A stretch of DNA of 26,247 nucleotides from Choristocarpus tenellus KU-1152 (lineage: Eukaryota; Phaeophyceae): the NCBI GenBank assembly GCA_964200185.2, contig CAXNAD020000170.1:1-26247 (forward strand). The letters are read 5' to 3'. Position numbers and translations under genes: made by a program. Shown here in pieces: positions 1 through 12,500 of this stretch (position 1 is the first letter of the stretch; each line of letters begins with the position of its first letter). The notes under the pieces are model-generated. The model searched no databases and was not told where the DNA came from. It saw nothing but the letters and a program-made list of their open reading frames with translations.

Positions 1-23
1 CCCCCCCCCAGATACTTTGAGCC
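1..23 (+). repeat. Type A element, right terminus only
   Basis: A C-tract followed by AGATACTTTGAGCC, identical to the terminal repeat of the complete A copies at 8956-9118 and 19535-19851. The body lies outside the window, so orientation within the family is unknown. Confidence 0.75.
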
Positions 24-303
24 TATTGCACCTCACAAAGTAAAGGCTATCTCCAAGAAATTGCTAGGCATACTCGTAGTCAAGAGGTGGTAAATATACT
101 CAAATTTGCGAGGGGTGGCTCAATATATACAAACAAACACTACCCATGTAGCCTTTGCCTTGCTAGTTCTCATGAAATACAATACAAAGCAAGTCAGAAT
201 ATTATATTGCATAGGACTACTACCTTATCTTTCCTCACATTGTGCTCAACAGTTCTCGTGGAAGCTTTAAAATGTCACAGGCCTTTTGTTTTCTAGTACT
301 CGC
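1..303. other. Left flank, presumed intron after exon 37
   Basis: No dynein exon found on the minus strand here. Bases 1-23 are a transposon end; the rest shows nothing recognisable. Confidence 0.6.
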
Positions 304-531
304 CTGCTTCTCCAGCACTGGTGTGAGCATTGGGTCTATGTCCTCCTCCACTCCTGTGATTATGAGGGCCTTCCCTTCCATCAGACAGAACTCCAAGGTG
401 TCACGAAGACGAGGATTGCTGAATGACATCAGACCAACTGCAGGGAGGTGGTCTTTTTCGTAGTTTCGGATCCAGTTAAGAGCTTGACCCTGAGGGTCGA
501 TCAGGAATGGATACCTTGAGCTCCGAGTAAC
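304..531 (-). CDS. Dynein exon 37: AAA5; last exon in window
   Basis: Seventy-six codons, [20 protein letters not shown] to [36 protein letters not shown] and LDP-like [11 protein letters not shown] match AAA5. I end it at CAG|GCGAGT, another GC donor; a GT four bases further (GTACTA) is possible and would change phase. The frame stays open to a stop near 235, but that tail is not dynein-like. No following exon is visible in 1-303. Confidence 0.9.
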
Positions 532-3500
532 CTGCAATATAACGGACAAAAGAAGTCATTCGGAAAAGAGTTTGCCTTTTGTATCACAGCACAACAGGAG
601 TTACAAGTATGTTTGGAAACCACTGCTATCAAGCACGAATTTGAGTATGGAGGTATTTCTTGGAATATTTTGTGACTTATAACTACCTTCTCTGTCTAGT
701 TGACACGTTTTAACAGGCCAATTTTGGCTTGACACCAAGTCACCCCTGAGTTTTGAACTATAAATACGACTTTAACCGAAAGCTTCGCAGAGATGTCAGT
801 AATAAACCTTAGGGAAATATGTAGCCTGTTATCGCTCCAAAAAAATAATGCATAGTTCAATAGAAAGGCATTCTTCAGAGCATCCTAATGCATGCAACGA
901 CATCACTTGTGACTTGATAGTTTCATTAGCACAGATATATGTACTCTCCAGCATGCTGATGAACAATTTCGGATATAGGTTCAAACATTTTGTAGGTAGA
1001 AATTGCCATGGGTAAGTACAAGTATAATAGTTGGCTACAAGATGCATCACACTCACCAGGATGCCGTTCTGTATGGACAATGGGTCTGTCGGCAGACCAA
1101 CGAGGTTCCAGTCTCCTATTGTACCGACGTCAACAAGGAAGGATGTAAGGTCTAGTCCCTTTGTCAACGGAATTCCCCTTGTAGTCAGATCTTCTGAGAA
1201 TCTGGGGTCAATTGTTAGTTCATCAAGTTAGGGAAAATGGCATAGATTGTCCGCCAAATGGATGTCTGGAACATGTCATCCGAATCTGAGAGTGGGTGCT
1301 TAATAGAGATTCTCTGTCAGCCCAAGTAGCCTATGTGTTATTTTGTCCACACTATTTATAGGGCCTGATCCTGAGCAATATTGGTAATGACAGTGGATTG
1401 CGGGGGTTCAACCATAGGCAAGGCATTGGTGTGAATGATGACTCTGCTTACGGTGATTCCCAACAGTTGTACCATCACATCAAACGCATCTCTCTGATGG
1501 AACTAGATGGCATATTTCACATTTTATAGAAAGAAAAAGAGACCAAGCGATGCAATCAATGTTTATATAAGGTTGTGTAGGGTAATCATAAAAGTAAGAT
1601 CAATCTCACAACGAAGAATACAAAAATTGAGATAATGAAAAAGAACACAGCCCATCAGCACAGGTGAGGTAGTACTCAAAGAAAAATAATTTACGACAGA
1701 ATGGAATAATTTTGTTCTCCATTGCTGGTGCTTATTTTTTCGATTTGATGTTGTGACACATTTATCCCTGCAAGGGAAATCATGGCCGTTCTATGTTATG
1801 CTGATACGTTTTCACAAAGACATCGAGTGCTTCCAACCTTGCACCCATCTCAAAGCCATGAAGCCCAACCCTGCGTTAAGACTAATAGAGGAAGATCAAC
1901 GATGAGGAGAAATGTTTCTGACAGGTGCAAAACGGAGAAAAAAAACTAGCACACACCAATTCTGTCCAAGATCAGGACACAGGGGATGGAGTGAGGGTTA
2001 ATTCAGAATCTGCTCATTGTGTGTACTCACCCAATGGTAGCCACGAAATCATTCGATCTTTCCTTTTCAGGTCGACAGTGTGTTAATCAATTCTAGATTT
2101 CCATCTAGCACTGATGGGTGACTGAAATTCATTCCTTCAGCCTTCCAATAATATTTATGTACTTATTCCCTGAAACACTTCAGTACTGGGGTAATGCCAA
2201 GAGCAAGAGGGTAGCGGACGTGTTCAACTTTTGAAGGTTTGATATAGCTATTTGCCTGTCCATTTCTCTAAATTTTTGTTTACGTATCTCTTACCTACAC
2301 TCTTCATCTTTGCCAAGCCCTTGATAAGAAGAAGTGCTACAATGTGTTCGGACTAAACGTGATACTATGCCACAGGGCATGAAGAACCAGCTACTTACTG
2401 GCGCACTTCAACATGTACAGTGCTCTTTACTTGCTCCAGTGTATTCTGGCTCAAAGTATCTGGGGTGTGTGTGGCGGTTGTCCATTTGGGGTCAATTTTT
2501 TCATGTCGTGATTTTTGGGTGATTTGGTTGCAAATGTCGGATGGATAATGTAAATACACTTTTCCTGATTTTGGTCCAAATGGACAACCTGGTGTAGACC
2601 CGCCCCCCCCCCCCCAGATGCTTTGGGTTTCTATAGATTGAGCTCAAAGGAATCAAAGTGTTGAACCTCTTCGGTCTTGCTCACCGGTTCTTGACAAGGT
2701 GCTCACGGAACTCCTGATTGAATGGACCGCAGTATCCTACAAAAGCGCAAGACAGAGCCACATCACCAACCAGTCGCCTCTTGGTCTCAGAAAACTTTTG
2801 GCTGTCTTCTGTCCAGCGCTGACGCTCTCCACCGAGACCGTCAATAAGTGCTGTTGCCTACAAGGGATCCGAAGCGTTGAGGTTTGAGATGATATTGGTC
2901 ATGTGCCTGAGTCAAAGTATCTTAGAGGTAGAGTCACGTCCTTTTGGGGGCCAAAATCCAATGTTGCCATTTGAATGTAATATTGGCTAATGTGTTTGTT
3001 AGGAAGTGCCAATATCCTTTTGTTCCGAACACACCTTTTCATAACATGTACATTTTTCCCACTTTGAAACATTTTGGAGTAGGAAAATACCATAAGAAAA
3101 CCCGTGGGAAGCCAAGCCCCAAATGACAACAAAATTCGTACCCTGTAAGATACAATCACTCGCCTGGTGCTCAAAGTCATGTTGTGCGGTGAAATAGACA
3201 TTCAGATGTATGAGGGGCATAGTGTTGTTGAACAATGGATATGCTTCTATATGTGTTGGCGATGCCCTGGAGCTTCTTTGATGTGAGAGTTTTGTTGATA
3301 CTATAGCAGTCTGTAAATTCTACTGGCAAAGACTACATCACCAAAATATCCAGTAGTTCATGTAAATATGATGAAATATGATCAAGTGTGAAGTGTTCCT
3401 TAGCAACACAATGGCCTGCAGTGATAAGGTTATGTGACAAACTGCAAAAAAAAATTGTCTTTTTGGTCACCTGCTGCATACGCTTGCGTGTTCTTGCAGC

Positions 3501-6500
3501 ATTTTCCGATATTATCCGCTTCTTCCCCATTTGCGCCTCAAACTTTGCCTGAAGGCCAGATAGGACATCCTGAAGGAGAAGTCGGCCCATTCGGGGGTCA
3601 TGACAGAATGAAAGTGTTTGGATGGCCACAGAGGCATAGCGTTGAAATGGATGGGCTTAAACCAGATGGCCGCAGTTTATCATGGCCAGATGTGGATAGG
3701 CTACGGATCATTCCAGCTGATCCAAAATCGATATCTAACCTGACATCCTTGAAGCTTAGACTCAGCGGCGCCTAGTTCTTGCTGGGCCTCCTCCAACTTT
3801 ACTTCTGCCAAGCGCAGGGCTTCGAGCTTGGGCTTCACCACCTATTTAAAAACACAAATTCCCGAAAGCTAAGCAATTGAGAAAGGAAATCATCACCAAA
3901 CCACTCCCTTATCTTTGATAGTACAAGATGTTATATGAAGCTTGCACAACAAAACGTTATGGTGATAGTGATGCGAGTAATTTAAAATCATCCAGAGGAT
4001 CACCCAATAATGCACAGTCCTCCCCTCTCGCAGTTCCTAACAAGAGAGATGAAGAGGAGAACTATAAAATAGATTCCAGAAGAAAATTGGTGTCGAGAAG
4101 ACACTTTGTTAAAATGTTTGAACTTTACCTGATGGATGTTACTCTAATAAAAAATCATATGTAGTTCGAATGTTTGCAGCTGAGGAAAAAGGAATAATCT
4201 GAAGTACTGAGTGCTTGCAGACATAGCATGCCTTAGAAGCCTCATGGTAGTACGTCATGGCCCGGCACCACGTGCACAGCCCTTCTGCTGCCTTTGATGC
4301 ATTGCGTGCAACTGCTGGATTGAACCCTTCTAGCTCAAGGTAGGGCGCCATGAGTTCAACAGTCTCGTCATTGATGAAGTCCTTTTCATTTTGAGAGAAA
4401 TTAAAGATGTTCTGCAAGAATCGTGCATCTGAGAGCATCCCTGCCTGCATATGCTTGTAGGAGTCCTGAATGGAATCGATAGGAATACAAGGCTGAGGTT
4501 GGCAAATGTTGCAATACTCTTCCAATAGAAGAAGTTCTTCTCAACATCAAAATTGAGTATGCAAGCTGATGTACTCCTGTCTGAACAGATCCCTCTTCCC
4601 TTCCTCGGACTCTTTCTCTCCTGACCTTGAGGAAGGAGATAGTTTTTTTCTCTTTTCCAATGCCAATGGTGATCTCGTTGATCGTCACTGGCTGCAACCT
4701 TTCCATCACTAGAAGACCAACACAGTCAAAGATGAGCTTGATGATATCTGAAGGCTTCTGTAGCTTCTTCAGCTCATTCAGATCATTTGCCTGTAGTCGG
4801 GAGCTCTATGACATTGGTGTGTTGTATTGAAGCTGGAGTAGAGTTAGTAAGCTAACAGTATGAAGTACAAGTCGTGGGTGTGGTAGAAAGTACAATGTAT
4901 GTTCAATACCTCAGGGAAATCAAGAGCACTGCTACACAGTTCAAAGTAATCCCTACACTTTAAACTATGTCTTGTAGCCGCTCAGGTGAGTTTGCCCATT
5001 AGACCTTGCTAACTCCTCAAACTTGGCGTCACCTCCAAAACGATTTGTTGTTCCATAATCCATGATGACAAGTCGCAATGCCATTTTTTCTTGGAGACCA
5101 TTGCATTTGACTTTCATGGCTCCACACAGTACATTTGTGTTGCAGTTCATATACATACTGCAATACACAGTGATGCAACTGAAGTCCCTTGCCTCCCCAC
5201 CCCATGATGATATAGTGGGTGGGCAGCAAAGAAACTGGACTATTCCTTGCCATACCTTTATTGATTCCACAGCCCTCTCGGCCTCCTCAAGGAAGGGCTT
5301 GGCCTTAGCTAGGTCTTCCTCAGCGTCACCCTTCTCACCCTCAATTCGGGCAGCATCTGCTTCACAGGCCACCTTAATTTTTGCCACGGCATCTGCCTCC
5401 TTTTTTGCCGCCATGGAACTTACCTGAGGAAACCATGGTGAAGAAGTCTTGTTTCATTGATTACTGTTGCCCACCTGTCCGCGAAATACTATAAGATTTG
5501 TGTTTGGTAGTTTCATAAGAACGGTAGTACTTCTACCTGCATATTCTTTGGTCAAGATTCGTCTTCCTGTAACAGCACATGAGAAGAGGAGGGGTCACCC
5601 TGAAGAACAAAAATTGTGTCACCTCCAGTTTACTGAGCATAGCAGAGGTGTCGGCATCAGCTTCCCATAACTTGATCTCTTCTTCCTTGAGCTGGACCTG
5701 ATGGGATTTAATAACATTGTGAGAGGCAAAGGTAATGTGATTTACCATGTACAAGCTTCCTCTGGTGTTCATGTCACAATATGAACAGATATTTTGGCAG
5801 TGCAAATTGAGTTCAGCCATTGTACCGGCCTTGTCAACTGGTGACAGAGAATAATATAAAACAGAATGAGATATTTCACACCTTCATCAGCTCAACATCT
5901 GCGGCCCCCTTCTTGAGCTTGTCCAGGCCTACCATAACCCGTTTCCCCTTCACATCGACTTCTTCTTTCTTTGTCAGGTACAAATCCTATGAGAGGTGAA
6001 ATGTCATCCCCAGTTTCAATGAAAGGGATGGCGGAGATTGGGATTGAAGTATATCTCTGCCAGAAGAGAGGTAGTGCGCAAGCAAGATGTGAACACTCAG
6101 CAGCCAACATATAGCTCAATTTGGATAAATTGCACCAATTCTCCACTGTATGCCTTGCTGAATCTGGGAGTTGCCATTAGGAAGGTTATGACTGCAAAAG
6201 CTATTGACGGAATTCTGACATATGCTCAAAATTCTGTGAATGTTTTCTTGCATAGCCATATTGTATTGGCAACTAAAGAGGTCTTGTTCATTCATCCCAA
6301 TGACCTGGTTGCCACTACCAGTCTCTGACTGATGCAAAAATCATTCCTTCTGTCCTGTCACTCCTCCATATAAGCATACGCAGTTGAGTGACTTTGAGGT
6401 TTGGATACAATGCACAATAGAACATGAGATGTGCATGACAGGCTTCAGCGGTATAGCACTTGAGATAACAAAACAGCTCTGGTGCTCTATTCAGCCATCT

Positions 6501-9500
6501 GTAGTCCAGGAGGATGGGTTGATATTTTGTTAAAGTGAAGCACATCGATTACATAATTATCAATCTTATCAACAAGCTGCACTATACACCCCAGACTTTT
6601 GCTTGGAAGGCGAAATGGATGTGATCAGTTCTCAATCCAGAAAGGTCTTGGCGTGATTATGTATACCATGGTTTGTGCGAAGTATTGCGTCATCTATTGA
6701 TACTTGCACTATGGCAATTATTGAAAGCAGGTGCTGTTGTCTTCATCATGTGTCAAGAGTCACACGACTCATGAATGGTAAACGGCTACATTGAGATGTT
6801 GGAGCCTTGGATTGAAGCTTAATTTATCACCTTTCCAGGTTGCACTGAGAGACGAGCTGGTATTGTATGGTTTCCTACTTGTTGTGGGTTTAGCATCTTC
6901 TGCCTTAGCAAATGATACTTCGTGAGATTTTGCACATTCCCCAATTCAATATTGTGGCGTATTATTCCCTGTGACAAAAAATAGCAATTTCCTTTCGCCT
7001 ATCCTAGCCCAGTGCTAATACAAATCCATTTCCTCTGGTAAGCTGTGTGAGTTCCTTACCCCTTCTCCAACTTCGAAATATTTTCTCCTATTTCAATTAG
7101 GGGTGGGGGAGACTCCCAAGAGTATCATTGAAAAATTGGATTATATCTGAAGAAAAATTGGAAGATGTGATTGTCCATCCCTACACACTTGAACTAATTT
7201 CGAGGCAATTCTGGGGATGATGGTTTGAAATTTACTCTCATTGCCCCTCAGTTGGTGCACCAGCAACTCCATTTACTGCCTGCCACCATCAAAGAGGAAA
7301 ATCGCTTCAATTGATGATATATTCTTCACTGGAGCGAGCACCTTTCGTGTCGTCTTGCAACAGATGATCAACGTAAATCATCCTGTTCCTGGTGCACGCG
7401 AAGTATACAATATACGTTTGAGCATGAAGTCCATGATAAACATGTTTGAGAGTGCTGTCGATTCTGGGAGCTTTTCCCTCCTGCTATATTCTTCACAGAA
7501 CCTGCCGTAGGCTGATCACAGGCACTAGTACATTAGGCTGTCACACACCTCTATTGGACTGAACAAAGCAACCCTGACTCAGTGTCTCTTCCTCTGAGTT
7601 CATTATTATAATCGTGTGGCTCCTTAAATATGTGCACAAGTCACCACTTTGCGCATTATTTTTCAAAACCATTCAAGATTTTACATAGTTCTCATCGAGC
7701 TTTCACGGTCTACCAAGAAGTATGTGCTCTATCTCATTTGACACATGTGTGTGTGTGTCATCCCTTCTGTAACCTGAGTCCGACATTTCCTGTGCAAATG
7801 TGTAACCCTGAAACAATGCATTGCATTCACTTAACATACTGCTGCACTCCAAGGGTGTCTAGGCACAACATGTCTGGTGGAGATTGTACATATTTATACT
7901 GTTGGCGTGCCTCAGGCATCCCATTTCGATTTGAAGAAGACAACTAGAGCTGTCTAGCAGGTGGTCTTAGGTGCAATTTCTCTAGCTGAAATATTATGGA
8001 CACAAACAAGAGTGGATTGGGATTAATGTGCGGTGGATCACATAGTAGTGCAATCACTATCAGTGAGCCCTTCTTCGCACCTTGTATGAGGTCAAAAACG
8101 ACAGGAATGATCTGGGCGTCTGATACACATGTCGTCGCATTTGAGCCAAGTAGTTGGAGCACTCGTCTGTTACCATACGGTGCACCATTCCCATATGAGT
8201 GATCAGTTCCTGCTTTATCTGAGAGGAAGTAAAGATATGTAGTAGTAGCATGAACAGGCGTATCAAGACGAAGTAGTCATACAAAGTAGAGGTAAATCAA
8301 TACCTTGTAATGACAATGCGTAATATAACAGAAGGTATTACTTTGACGTCAATATTTGTATATGTTCACCCCTCATTTCTCTTTCCCACTTCAAAGTAAT
8401 CGTGATTCCAAGTATGAAGATGAACAAAGGTGATTCGTTTGCTTCCTTTTGTAGACCAGAGGGATGCATCTCTTCTCTGCATTCCTCCGCCACCACCACC
8501 TCAAATACACCAACTTATGTAAGCTTCCTCTCATTACCACCACAATTTTTGAGAAAGATATTATCATAAAGACTAAGAGGGGCTAGAAACACAACCTTTT
8601 TTCAAGTAGGAAGGAGAAGAAAACCAGAAGTGACCCCCCAGCTTCAAAGTGTCTTTCTTGCTTTTATCATCCCACTTGCCTCATTTGAACATTCTATTGG
8701 TGCATCCCCAATGAAATTGCTGGACACAGCAACAAGAGCCTCAGCTGGCCATGGAAGAAACCAGTTGATTGTACATCCGTTCACAAGGCCTGGGAACTTC
8801 CTCGCACGTTCGGGGAACCTGTAGAAGATAAAAGGTCAGGCACAGATGATCAGGTGCTAAAGGTAATTTAGAGGCACACACTTTTTCATTGCACTGTGTG
8901 TAAAATACTGTACGCAATATTAATATTCCCCCTTTTCGCACACAAAGTGACACAAGGCTCAAAGTATCTGGGGAGGGGGGGGGCTCTACAACAGGGTATC
9001 TATTCGGCCCCTGACAATGAAAGGTGTACTTACATTATCCATCCCATGCATGTAACCAAATTACCAAAAATGGTCCCCAAATGGACAGCCGTCACCCCCC
9101 CCCCAGATACTTTGAGCCCGATAATTCAGCAAAGGCTCTTTCTGCGATTATAGTACAAATGACCCATTCTTGGCATTTCTCAGAATTCTTAAAGTCCATC
9201 CTTGTCGACATCTTAATTACTTTGACTCCAACTGTTGTCATTCATTTTGACATCAAGCATCAAAGAGAGGGAGGACAAAAGTATAACGAATGGAATTTTT
9301 CAGGGGAAACTAATACTGCAGGGCAGTACTTGAAGACAGCTTCTTACTTACATACCTGAACTCCATTGCGGCTGCTCATAAGGGATGCAACGCCTCATGT
9401 TAGCTTGTTAGATGAAAACGTTTCGATCCTTGAGATGGGATCCAACTGAGATAATGCTTATAAATCTGGTGACGGATTCAAATGTGGACAAGGTGTCTCA

Positions 9501-12500
9501 TATTTTGCCAACTCACTTGGCGCTGACAGGTGACATGCACAGAATGCAGTGCAGGTTAGCCTTCACCCTGTCAATGAAGCACCTAGTCAAATTATCGGGG
9601 GTGTCAACGAAGTCTGGCTTCGTCTGGAGAGCAAATGGACGAATCTCTGCAGACATCATTTGGAGCTCGTCCTTTCATTTTACAATGCAATGCAGTTAAT
9701 GGTTTAGTTAGAGTCTGATGAAAATTGTGCAAAGAAGAGCAGGCGATAATCGATTGGGACATGAGTGAGCACAGAGCATAGTTCAACCAATATATGACAA
9801 ACAAAATATTGCCAAGGAATATCATGAAGAAATTTTCAATTTGAAATGCGCCAGATTATCAGCAGAAGAAGTGTGCAGAGTGTTTGCATGGTCAAGACTA
9901 CAATGCTTGGACAAAAATACATCGGTGGCCAGGCAGACGAAAAAGTGTAGGAATATAGAAATAGGGAGAAGCTTTCATTACTAGGGGCAAGACAAGGCTT
10001 GAGATGGTATAGTCAACGAAATTGAGTTCAAGTCCTTTCTTCCCTATGACGGATCAACACCCCTGTAGAGGTGATTGCTCAGATCCTATACTATGAAGTA
10101 TAAAATATTTCGAGATATTAAGTGGCTCCAGGATGTGTTATTCTGTTCTTGAAGTGGATTAATCTTGCATTGATAATTTTCCCAGTATTGCTTTGAATAT
10201 GTGAAGATTATTGGAGAAATTGGGCATAGCATATCCTATACATTCTAACCTTACCCGCCATACTTTCTCTCAGTATACTGTTCATTGCTGAGTGCTTTCT
10301 GGTGTCAAGTTTTTCAATCAGGTCTCAGGACTATGGATTAAGTGAGTTTAGTAGATCCACTATGGCCTTTCAGTTTCGGACATGCACTGATCTTTACCAA
10401 GGTTTCAAATGACTGAAACAGATTATTGGAATTCAAATGATATTTGATAGGCGACATGGATCATGCTGGGTAGGTTCTCAGCCTCTGAATTGGTAAAACA
10501 TTGAGATAGCTCTGTTCCACGGGGCCAGAGAGTCAACTGACTGTGTTCCCTGATGAAACAGTGGGACCTTAGTGCTTGACACTGAGGTTGTTTCACTACA
10601 TCCTACGAAAAAGTACACTCTGTATGCAGTGCAGGGCGTACCTTGGGGAAGAGGTTGGGGACATCACCAGTCATCAGGATGCTGTTCATTATTTCGAGGA
10701 ACATATCATCCTTTATTTCTGCCTCCGTCATGATGAATGTTGTCGGTTTGCCTTGCTGACCACATAATTTGTACAATGACCTTGGCAAGACGAAGTGAAT
10801 GGGGCACATGACAAAAAATAATTTATTTCATGTTTCATTTTAAGAATCCCGAGAAATGGTAAAGGATGCAATTTTGTAGAATTGGAGAAAAGCTTTAATT
10901 TAATTTTGATGTTATTTGTGTGTAGAACGGGGGAATATCATTTTTGGATAACCTATTGTGTATAGCATAGGCACCATGACAGATGACCAAGAATAAATGC
11001 AAGAACAGGTAGTCTATATGGGTGGATTGTAACATTCTCTTGCCTGATGCATGGATGAGATTAGTCGCTCTAAGAATACTCCCTCTGTCCCATAACTCTT
11101 CGATGCTAAGGGTGTAACTTCCCGAGATGACCTTCAATGAAGTAACAGTTTCAATGGATTCCTCGATGTTTTTTACGTGAAATACATACTTCGTCATTTT
11201 CAGTGTATACGTTACTCCACCAATCCACCGCCGTGTCAAAGGCCCCTTTGTCGATTCTGACCGATTTTGGCAGACTTCTCCCACGCCTCCTTCTGTTAAT
11301 TCCGGTGTGCTGTACCTCGAAATCGTTACCCCCTAGCGCATTTAATACTTGATTGCAACGCGTAAAGAGACTCTGTCACACCCTCTCTAAAGTAGCTGCG
11401 GCGTACGCGTATACAATCCCAGTGTAATGGGACCGACAACGACCGTTTTTCGGTTCAAATTCTCGGAATAGATTCAGAACTATTTCGGAACATAATGCCA
11501 AAACCAAAAACCCTCTCCAACCAATTATATGCAGAGTTCAATTAGATCACCAGAAAGTCTTAATATTCATGAGAAAATGGCCAAAGGAAGGAGCAAGTAG
11601 TACGATATGTATCCCATCTACCTGGTTGATGCTATAAAGTTTCTGTTGTTTATCAGTTACCTAGAGGTCAGGTGACAGTCACATGGGGGAAGTCCTTGAT
11701 GACTTGAAGCATCCTTACTGACCTTAAGTCATCAAGGAAAGAATTGAGGTTGTATGTCTTCGATATCGCGATCTGGAAGGTATGATTGCCCGCAATATAG
11801 CTTGCCAGGCGGGTAAGGCTCTGCTTGCCTGAGCCTCCCACTCCTACAAAGAGCATATTGCCGCAGGGCATGCCCAGGATGCGTGATACTCGGATAAGAT
11901 GCTTGAGAGCATCATCAAAGAGCACAAGATTCATCTGTGTGGATCATGGGCAGCACATTCCATAAGATAATGAAACATATGCTTGTGTAGGAGGACACGG
12001 ACACTTGTTGAGATGCACGTCATATCTACCTATTGCACTACAGACCTACATGCTGAAATTGAACTTGCATCTACCGTCACCACTAAATCCACAGCAAGAG
12101 GAAGTCATCAAATGGTATCAAGACAGGAAGGACACGCAATGCAGCAAGGAAAATGCCATATTTAATGCACATCACTTCGAGTATTATGCATAGATTCAAC
12201 AAGAAAAAACCTTGCTTCCTATGTTAGAATTCCTTAGCATCTCAATTTTTTCCCGACTCATGGTTATTCCTTGAACTTCACTGTATGTAGATTGGAAATA
12301 TATATGTTCCTGAGACTTTAATAGGGCTCCTTGCAGAGAGAGTTCCCCCCACCTTCTGGGCTGGGAATTCTTCATTGTACTGGTGGGCGAACGCCTCTAT
12401 CCTCATGCGCAGGTCTTCTAGGCTTGGTCCAAGCTCATAGATTTTCGGTGCTTCCTCTGTGAGAACCTGTGTTTGCCAATTGGTCAACGATTATTGCAGC

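Noticed and set aside
235-303. Exon 37 frame continuing to a stop at 235, possible gene end
   Set aside because: AAA5 is only partly complete and AAA6 and the C-terminal domain are missing; the tail is not dynein-like, so this is intron read-through rather than a true stop.
2899-3235. Overlapping open frames near 2.9-3.2 kb
   Set aside because: They lie within the B2 transposon copy and are not conserved in B1 or B3.
7241-7947. Two plus-strand open frames of 89 and 105 codons in intron 27
   Set aside because: No recognisable domain, no splice or codon pattern, and the lengths are expected by chance in this much sequence.
10895-11284. 129-codon minus-strand open frame in intron 23
   Set aside because: No similarity to dynein or anything known to me; exon 23 and exon 24 join across it in phase.
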